Shown: positions 6,530 through 10,087 of the stretch, in pieces
Numbering within the stretch: position 1 is the stretch's first letter
Layout: each line of letters opens with the position of its first letter
Source: an uncultured Treponema sp.
Lineage (GTDB): Bacteria; Spirochaetota; Spirochaetia; Treponematales; Treponemataceae
Length of the DNA: 10,087 nucleotides
Assembly: GCA_937893155.1 (NCBI GenBank)
Contig: CALBGU010000111.1
Span: 1 to 10,087, forward strand
Direction of reading: 5' to 3'
Program-made: the position numbers and the translations under genes
Notes under the pieces: model-generated
The model's database searches: none
What the model was told of the DNA's origin: nothing
The model's input: only the letters and a program-made list of their open reading frames with translations

Positions 6530-7529
6530 AACGCAGAATTGGTATGAGGTTAAGCAAAACAACCGTGTCGGCTATGCGCTTATGCTGTTCGTTTTGCGCT
6601 GTTTTCCTGCACTCTTTATGCGCGTTTTGGCGTTTCCTGTCGGCTTTTTTTACTGGCTGTTTGCAAAGAATGCGCGGCGGGTGTCGGCGGATTATTTTGC
6701 TCGGCTTTCGGCGTTTGAGGGCAAGGCGCGGCGTTTTTCTTCGCTCAAGCACATTATTTCTTTTGCGCTTAATCTGGTGGAAGATGTGCAGGCGTGGGCG
6801 GGCAAAGTGAAGTTCCAGAATGTGCATTGGCAGAATGATGATGTGGGCGATTTGGTCAAGCACATCGACGCGGGGCACGGCGCGGTGATTATTATTTCGC
6901 ATCTCGGGAACGCGCAGATGCTCAAGGCGCTTGCGAGTGCGGGGGAAAGCGGTACGCAGCGCAAGATGCGTATTACGACGATTAGCGACGCGAATATTTC
7001 GGCGGGGTTTAATGCGCTTCTTTTGCGTATCAATAAGGATTCTGCATTCCATATTGTGAGTGCGGACGATATTGGTCTCGAGACGATTTTTCTTTTGCAA
7101 TCGCGGCTTGAGGCGGGCGAAGTGGTTGTTATTGCCGGCGACCGTGTGAGTGCGCATACGAAGCGGAATGTGTCTGTGCAATTTTTGGGCAAGAGCGCTC
7201 CTCTGCCGTACGGGGTGTTTTTGCTTGTGGCGCTGTTGCGTTATCCTACGTATTTTGTGAACGGGCTTCGAATGCGCGATTTTTCGCTGACGAGTCGGTA
7301 TAATATGTATGTGCGTAAAAATACGGTGGATTTTGACTGCCCGCGTAAGGAGCGAGAGGCGCGTATTTTGCTTGCCGCAGAGCAGTATGCAGAAAATCTG
7401 GAGCAACTTTGTGTGCGTTATCCTTATCAATGGTATAATTTTTTTGATTTCTGGCAGCCGCAGGCTGTTTCTCGAGCAGAGCCGCGTTCTCAAGAGCAGG
7501 CTGTTTCTCAAGCAGAAACGCATTCGTAA
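6522..7529 (+). CDS. LpxL-like (COG4261-type) acyltransferase with HX4Q in place of HX4(D/E)
   Basis: A 335-residue lysophospholipid acyltransferase-superfamily protein of the LpxL/HtrB-like kind. It has an N-terminal hydrophobic segment (about 18-47), IIISHLGNAQM around the active site, AGDRVSAHTKR (205-215), FLGKSAPLPYGVF (221-233) and the family signature YPYQWYNFFDFW (300-311). His127 is present, but the residue five positions on, normally Asp or Glu, is Gln132 (codon CAG, one base from GAG). It may be inactive, use another acid, or have altered chemistry. The expected role is transfer of the aryl-polyene or a fatty acyl chain to the glycosylated anchor. The start follows GGAG by 7 nt and overlaps the glycosyltransferase by 8 nt. 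The last 22 residues come from a 36-bp duplication and are probably unstructured. Confidence 0.85.
   Translation: MAETQNWYEVKQNNRVGYALMLFVLRCFPALFMRVLAFPVGFFYWLFAKNARRVSADYFARLSAFEGKARRFSSLKHIISFALNLVEDVQAWAGKVKFQNVHWQNDDVGDLVKHIDAGHGAVIIISHLGNAQMLKALASAGESGTQRKMRITTISDANISAGFNALLLRINKDSAFHIVSADDIGLETIFLLQSRLEAGEVVVIAGDRVSAHTKRNVSVQFLGKSAPLPYGVFLLVALLRYPTYFVNGLRMRDFSLTSRYNMYVRKNTVDFDCPRKEREARILLAAEQYAENLEQLCVRYPYQWYNFFDFWQPQAVSRAEPRSQEQAVSQAETHS
7461..7520 (+). repeat. 36-bp in-frame duplication in the acyltransferase tail
   Basis: CAGGCTGTTTCTC occurs at 7461 and again at 7497, 36 bp (12 codons) apart, followed in both copies by AGCAGA. It encodes AVSRAEPRSQEQ followed by AVSQAETHS at the extreme C-terminus. 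The repeat lies after the last conserved motif, so it probably reflects slippage or recombination near an insertion point and not a functional domain. Confidence 0.7.
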
Positions 7530-7561
7530 GGCAGGCGGTGTATTGAGAAGCAGTCATTGGC

Positions 7562-7588
7562 TGTCGCGCTTGACGCGATAATCTTTTT
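7562..7588 (+). terminator. Weak intrinsic terminator after the lipid operon core
   Basis: A 7-bp stem, TGTCGCG (7562-7568) with CGCGATA (7574-7580), has one wobble and a 5-nt loop, and is followed after ATC by five T residues. It lies about 30 nt downstream of the acyltransferase stop. The stem is short and the T-run modest, so read-through is likely. Confidence 0.45.
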
Positions 7589-7599
7589 CATACTATAAA
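7570..7599 (+). promoter_or_regulatory. Probable promoter of the toxin-antitoxin pair
   Basis: TTGACG (7570-7575) and TATAAA (7594-7599) are 18 bp apart, a good sigma-70-like match. The -35 overlaps the terminator stem of the upstream operon. The predicted leader contains an inverted repeat, TGTGTC (7614-7619) with GACACA (7634-7639). This could be an operator, because type II antitoxins usually bind such sites, or just a copy of the dispersed repeat listed separately. Confidence 0.5.
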
Positions 7600-7607
7600 A
7601 GGGTAAG

Positions 7608-7638
7608 GATTTCTGTGTCAAAGCACTCGGAATGACAC
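7608..7638. repeat. Degenerate copy of the GTGTCAA-type palindromic repeat
   Basis: The stretch GATTTCTGTGTCAAAGCACT followed by CGGAATGACAC matches the pattern of the terminator hairpin at 327-347 and of 244-270. It lies in the leader of the toxin-antitoxin genes. The presence of this repeat at both the far left of the window and here supports a dispersed family. Confidence 0.5.
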
Positions 7639-7655
7639 AAAGACGGAGGGAAAGA

Positions 7656-7865
7656 ATGTTTATTGTTCAAGGCATTGTAAAGGGTGATACGGTAATGATT
7701 CAGGACGAAAAACTAAAGGTTTTTGACGGTCAGAAAATCACTCTGAATGTGACAGTTGACGAGCAGAAAAAAAATGCTGCGGCACGTTTCTTTGAAGTCG
7801 CAAACCGTATGCACGGCAATTCAGCAGGACAAAAATGGACAAGAGAGGAGCTGTATGACCGATAA
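7656..7865 (+). CDS. vapB: VapB-type antitoxin
   Basis: A 69-residue protein. The N-terminal part (MFIVQGIVKGDTVMIQDEKL, then KVFDGQKITLNV) is a short beta-rich segment of the DUF2281/AF2212-like, AbrB-related kind, with GDTV and a hydrophobic strand pattern. The C-terminus QKWTREELYDR is the toxin-binding tail common to antitoxins paired with PIN toxins. An upstream in-frame ATG exists at 7632, but the ATG at 7656 follows GGAGGG by 5 nt and is preferred. It overlaps the toxin gene by 11 nt. Expected role: neutralise the toxin by direct binding and repress its own promoter. The family name is by resemblance; the antitoxin role follows mainly from its position and tail. Confidence 0.8.
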   Translation: MFIVQGIVKGDTVMIQDEKLKVFDGQKITLNVTVDEQKKNAAARFFEVANRMHGNSAGQKWTREELYDR

Positions 7866-8265
7866 GATTTTTATTGATTCAAATATTCTTATCTACAGCA
7901 TTGATGACGGCGAGCCTTTGAAGCAGGAAATTGCGGACAGCATTATTGAGCGGCTTTCTGAAAACGGCGGCATTATATCAACGCAGGTTTTGCAGGAGTT
8001 TTTTAATGTTGCTACAAAGAAATTAAAATTGCCAAAGGCATTTGTAAAAGAAGTTATCGAACGTCTTGCAGATTGTTTTATTGTTCATCAAAATTCTGTT
8101 CAAGATATTCTTCACGCAATAGAAATCAGCATAAAAACACAATTTTCATTTTGGGACTCACTTATCATTGCGGCGGCAATCAGTGAAAATTGTATAGAAT
8201 TGTATTCAGAAGATTTGAATGACGGTCAAATTGTGGAAAATGTTCTCATAAGGAATCCTCTTTAG
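7855..8265 (+). CDS. vapC: PIN-domain ribonuclease toxin (VapC type)
   Basis: A 136-residue single PIN domain. The acidic catalytic set is visible: Asp8 in FIDSNILIYS, Glu48 in TQVLQEFFN, Asp101 in FSFWDSLIIAAA, and Asp120 in LYSEDLNDG. The spacing fits VapC-like, Mg-dependent RNases that cleave tRNA or rRNA and stop translation when not bound by antitoxin. The frame is open upstream to 7756 within the antitoxin gene, but ATG 7855 follows GAGGAG and gives a normal N-terminus. Codon use and base composition are more AT-rich than in the surrounding lipid genes, which suggests acquisition by transfer. The thioesterase gene begins 13 bp after its stop, so the pair sits inside what is otherwise one operon. 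Confidence 0.9.
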   Translation: MTDKIFIDSNILIYSIDDGEPLKQEIADSIIERLSENGGIISTQVLQEFFNVATKKLKLPKAFVKEVIERLADCFIVHQNSVQDILHAIEISIKTQFSFWDSLIIAAAISENCIELYSEDLNDGQIVENVLIRNPL

Positions 8266-8278
8266 GCAGGGAGAAAGA

Positions 8279-8698
8279 ATGATGAAAGCGAAGATAACAG
8301 AAGAGACGGTGTTTACGGTGGATTTTTTCGATGTGGATTCTATGCGCGTTGTGTATCACGGGAACTACATCAATTATATGGAGCGCGGACGGTGCGCTCT
8401 GCTCAACAAAATCGGCTTTGGCTACACCGAGATGGAAAGCGAGGGCTATGCTTTCCCCGTCGTTGACATAAAGGTGAAGTATCTGCACCCCCTGCGCTTC
8501 GGCGAGCGTGTGCGCGTGATTTCGGGGCTGACGGAATACGAGAATTGTATTAAAATCGCCTACGAGATACGAAACGACGCAACGGGCGAATTGTGCACGA
8601 AAGCAGAAAGCACGCAAATGGCAGTCGAAATCGCAAGCGGAGAAACGAAGTTCGTCTGTCCACGCATTTTTATTGAGCGCGTAGAAGCATTGGCATAA
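8279..8698 (+). CDS. apeK: 4HBT/YbgC-type acyl thioesterase, ApeK-like
   Basis: A 139-residue single hot-dog thioesterase. The active-site motif FFDVDSMRVVYHGNYINYME matches the 4-hydroxybenzoyl-CoA thioesterase/YbgC pattern, with Asp20 as the nucleophile or base and VVYHGNY after it. The later KVKYLHPLRFGERVRV strand is also typical. It would hydrolyse acyl-CoA or acyl-ACP thioesters, for example to release or proof-read aryl-polyene intermediates. Two adjacent ATGs (8279 and 8282) follow GGGAG; either could be used. It is separated from the lipid genes by the toxin-antitoxin pair. Its stop codon lies inside the left 18-bp inverted repeat (8693-8710), so the last residue and the stop may have been shaped by an insertion. 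The biochemical class is firm; the link to the polyene pathway is contextual. Confidence 0.87.
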   Translation: MMKAKITEETVFTVDFFDVDSMRVVYHGNYINYMERGRCALLNKIGFGYTEMESEGYAFPVVDIKVKYLHPLRFGERVRVISGLTEYENCIKIAYEIRNDATGELCTKAESTQMAVEIASGETKFVCPRIFIERVEALA

Positions 8699-8710
8699 TA
8701 GACCTGTTCG
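8693..8710 (+). repeat. Left 18-bp terminal inverted repeat
   Basis: GCATAATAGACCTGTTCG here is the exact reverse complement of 9702-9719. The match ends abruptly on both sides. It contains the thioesterase stop codon. The pair encloses 1,027 bp with one complete gene. Confidence 0.9.
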
Positions 8711-8783
8711 CCAAACTATGAAATTTTGCTGCAGCAAGGGGCTTAAGCCCATTGTCAAAGCCATATTATCGAACAAGTATAAC
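8693..8783. mobile_element. MITE-like palindromic element, about 90 bp
   Basis: The element opens with GCATAATAGACCTGTTCG and closes with CGAACAAGTATAAC, imperfect inverted ends sharing TGTTCG/CGAACA. In the middle is CAAGGGGCTTAAGCCCATTG (8735-8754), a palindrome with one mismatch. From 8731 to 8777 it matches 9663-9710 closely (palindrome, TTGTCAAA, TATTATCGAACA). No coding capacity is present. This looks like a small non-autonomous or REP-like element. Confidence 0.6.
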
Positions 8784-8830
8784 ACAAGGGCGTATGCTTC
8801 TTGTTATTTTATATTTTGAGGAGTTTATCT

Positions 8831-9544
8831 ATGATTCCCTTTACTTTGAGAGAAAATCTCTTAACGGCAGACCCTGACGACTGTATGGCGCAGGTGGTGA
8901 GCGAAAAGGCGCAAATCTTTACGCAAGAGAAAATCGACGCGGAGATTATCAAGCGCGGCGGTGTAACCGAGGCGGCTTTAGCGGCGGTGCGTCAGGCAGA
9001 AAAAGCGGTGTATGCCGACATTATCGCGGACGGCGGCGTGATTTCGACCGACCTTTTCAGCACGAGTTTTTCGATTTCTGGTGTGTTTGCCAATCAAGCC
9101 GACACGTTCGACCCAAAGCGCCACGCGGTGAATCTGAATGTGAATGCGGGTGTATTGCTCAAGGAAGCCGCAAAGAAAGCCAAGCCGTTCAAAAAGGAAG
9201 GCGGCTCGACCGACCCGTATATTACGCGCGTTTCCGATTCGTTTTCGGGCGATACGCAGAGTGTCAAGGCGGGAAGCATTATGGAGCTTTTGGGTGCTAG
9301 GCTCAAGTTCGACAAGGCGGACAGCGAGCAGGGCGTTTTTGTAAAGGCAAGCAACGGCAAGGAATATCGCTGTGCCAATGTGGTGGAAACCAAGCCCGCC
9401 CGCGCTGTTGTGCAGTTCCCCGCCGATGTGCCCGCAGGCGAGTTCACCGTTGAGGTGAGAACGAAGGTGAACGCAAATAAAACGCAAAGCAAATCGATGA
9501 AAGTCGGCGAATACAACAAAACGTTGACAGCGGTACAAGCATAG
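8831..9544 (+). CDS. HU-like DNA-binding protein with C-terminal Ig-like (DUF4469) domain
   Basis: A 237-residue protein. Residues 1-125 resemble the HU/IHF-like domain of the HU-HIG family: an N-terminal ENLLTADPDDCMAQV, then helices around EKIDAEIIKRGGVTEAALAAV, then the strand block TSFSISGVFANQADTFDP and HAVNLNVNAG. Residues about 133-230 match the DUF4469 Ig-like domain (PYITRVSDSFSGDTQSVKAG, then VVETKPARAVVQFPADVPAG and FTVEVRTKV). Such proteins are best known from Bacteroidetes and are thought to bind or bend DNA; their biological role is unclear. The ATG at 8831 follows GAGGAG by 7 nt; an earlier in-frame ATG at 8801 lacks this. The gene stands alone between inverted repeats, and its final codons and stop fall in the first unit of a 24-bp tandem repeat. 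Carriage inside a repeat-bounded segment suggests transfer. Confidence 0.85.
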   Translation: MIPFTLRENLLTADPDDCMAQVVSEKAQIFTQEKIDAEIIKRGGVTEAALAAVRQAEKAVYADIIADGGVISTDLFSTSFSISGVFANQADTFDPKRHAVNLNVNAGVLLKEAAKKAKPFKKEGGSTDPYITRVSDSFSGDTQSVKAGSIMELLGARLKFDKADSEQGVFVKASNGKEYRCANVVETKPARAVVQFPADVPAGEFTVEVRTKVNANKTQSKSMKVGEYNKTLTAVQA

Positions 9545-9643
9545 TTGTGCGATATGGCACAAGCATAGATGTACGGTGTGGTACATGTATAGATGTACCA
9601 TATCGTACATGCGTAATGGTACGGTATGGTACACGCTGAATCT
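9524..9643. repeat. 24-bp tandem repeat, four to five imperfect units
   Basis: Units begin at 9524, 9548, 9572, 9596 and 9620. The consensus is about TACGGTATGGTACATGCATA then GATG. Units 2-4 are clearest; the first overlaps the end of the preceding gene, including its stop, and the last is degenerate. The units are rich in GTAC; units 3-4 form a perfect 7-bp hairpin, GGTACAT (9580-9586) with ATGTACC (9593-9599). Confidence 0.8.
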
Positions 9644-9647
9644 TTTA

Positions 9648-9719
9648 GCAGGGGGCTTACCTGTAGCAAGGGGCTTAAGCCCCTTGTCAAAACTGTATTA
9701 TCGAACAGGTCTATTATGC
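9648..9719. mobile_element. Second, left-truncated copy of the MITE-like element
   Basis: It contains CAAGGGGCTTAAGCCCCTTG (9667-9686), here a perfect 20-bp palindrome, then TTGTCAAAACTGTATTATCG and the end CGAACAGGTCTATTATGC. The matching left half of the element at 8693 is missing; in its place are the 24-bp repeats and an extra GCAGGGGGCTTAC (9648-9660) that echoes the palindrome's first arm. Confidence 0.6.
9702..9719 (-). repeat. Right 18-bp terminal inverted repeat
   Basis: CGAACAGGTCTATTATGC is the exact reverse complement of 8693-8710. It ends 27 bp before the start of the restriction-type gene at 9747. Confidence 0.9.
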
Positions 9720-9746
9720 TGGCACAGTATGGGCGGAACGGAGAAA

Positions 9747-10087
9747 ATGATGAAATACACAGGGCTTATTGAAGGGTCGGTAAAAATTGCAGTTCGCGAT
9801 GATTTTTTCGGCGATTACAAATACACGCAGTTGGGCAGAATCGATTTTGTGATAGCCGAGCGAAGCACAGAGCGCGGGCAGTTTTCGCTGTTTGATGAAC
9901 AAGCATTGCTCCGTTCGATTTTGTGGGCAGAGGCAAAACAAGGCACAACGCACGATATATATGAATCGTTTGTGCAGTTGATTTTGACAATCGGCAAAGA
10001 GCGCACGTTTGAAAAATATTTGCCGCCCAAATTTATCGGAGCGTTCGACTCGGAGAAAATCGCGTTCATCGAGTATCACGACATTCA
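9747..10087 (+). CDS. N-terminus of a restriction-modification-type protein with PD-(D/E)xK nuclease motif (partial)
   Basis: An open frame of 113 codons runs off the right edge without a stop. The sequence includes RIDFVIAERS (Asp33) and ILWAEAKQG, in which Glu62-Ala-Lys64 gives the D...ExK pattern of a PD-(D/E)xK nuclease. The following SFVQLILTIGKERTF and LPPKFIGAFDSEKIAFIEYH resemble the N-terminal nuclease region of large type II/IIG restriction-methyltransferase proteins. If so, a methyltransferase domain should follow beyond the window. Two adjacent ATGs occur (9747 and 9750) after GGAG; the second is better spaced. An in-frame ATG at 9729 has no ribosome site. It lies just outside the inverted-repeat segment. 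The nuclease fold is inferred from motif spacing only. Confidence 0.75.
   Translation, partial: MMKYTGLIEGSVKIAVRDDFFGDYKYTQLGRIDFVIAERSTERGQFSLFDEQALLRSILWAEAKQGTTHDIYESFVQLILTIGKERTFEKYLPPKFIGAFDSEKIAFIEYHDI

Noticed and set aside
5675..6562. Long minus-strand open frame opposite the glycosyltransferase
   Set aside because: Its translation is rich in Arg, His and Cys with no domain pattern, while the plus strand shows all family-2 glycosyltransferase motifs.
6420..7523. Long minus-strand open frame opposite the LpxL-like gene
   Set aside because: Low-complexity basic translation caused by codon bias of the real plus-strand gene.
8735..8754. Palindrome as an intrinsic terminator of the thioesterase
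   Set aside because: No T-run follows on either strand, so Rho-independent termination is not supported.
8978..9634. Minus-strand open frame with an eight-residue repeat (MYHTVHL-like)
   Set aside because: The peptide repeat is simply the 24-bp DNA tandem repeat read in frame; the rest is the antisense of the HU-Ig gene.
8692..9724. GGCA as a target-site duplication flanking the inverted-repeat segment
   Set aside because: GGCA occurs at both borders, but its position relative to the 18-bp repeats is not symmetrical, so it does not define a clean insertion.
9714..10079. Minus-strand open frame at the right edge
   Set aside because: The plus strand has a frame open to the edge with ribosome site and nuclease motifs; the minus translation is featureless.

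Overview
The window looks like spirochaete DNA, most probably a Treponema. This is an inference from gene style: the leftmost gene encodes an outer-membrane protein starting with a signal peptide followed by GGVDTKSNQS, an opening I associate with Treponema FadL/OmpP1-type proteins. No rRNA or tRNA is present to fix the taxonomy.

Layout, left to right. (1) 1-270: an AT-rich tandem array of alternating 41-bp units (82-bp higher-order period) that runs off the left edge, followed by two short palindromic repeats. One of these is the intrinsic terminator of the next gene. (2) 369-1703, minus strand: a FadL-like outer-membrane beta-barrel. (3) 1704-1897: a divergent promoter region with two palindromes. 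(4) 1898-7529, plus strand: a compact lipid operon made of two acyl carrier proteins, a membrane protein fused to an AMP-ligase, a hot-dog dehydratase, a PlsC-type acyltransferase, a family-2 glycosyltransferase and an LpxL-like acyltransferase. (5) 7530-8265: a VapBC-type toxin-antitoxin pair with its own apparent promoter. (6) 8279-8698: a 4HBT/YbgC-type thioesterase. (7) 8693-9719: a segment bounded by perfect 18-bp inverted repeats, carrying palindromic repeats, an HU-like/Ig-like (DUF4469) DNA-binding gene and a 24-bp tandem repeat. (8) 9747 to the right edge: the start of a gene with a PD-(D/E)xK nuclease signature like that of type II/IIG restriction-modification proteins.

The gene set and most of the order of the operon match the core of aryl-polyene (APE) clusters (apeE, apeF, apeG, apeH, apeI, apeD, apeJ, apeK). 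In those clusters an aryl acid is loaded on an ACP, extended to a polyene, dehydrated, transferred to a lipid/sugar anchor and exported to the outer membrane. Several things differ from the usual layout. The apeG-like membrane protein and apeH-like ligase are one open frame, with a strong internal ribosome binding site exactly at the junction. The apeJ-like glycosyltransferase and acyltransferase are two genes with an 8-nt overlap. A structured RNA ending in an intrinsic terminator separates the ACPs from the enzymes. The LpxL-like enzyme has Gln where the HX4(D/E) motif expects an acid. A toxin-antitoxin pair separates it from the thioesterase. No ketosynthase, ketoreductase, LolA or exporter is visible, so the condensing half must lie elsewhere or be absent.

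Most of the right-hand third is accessory DNA (toxin-antitoxin, MITE-like palindromes, HU-Ig protein, restriction gene), which suggests an insertion hot spot at the end of the lipid operon.
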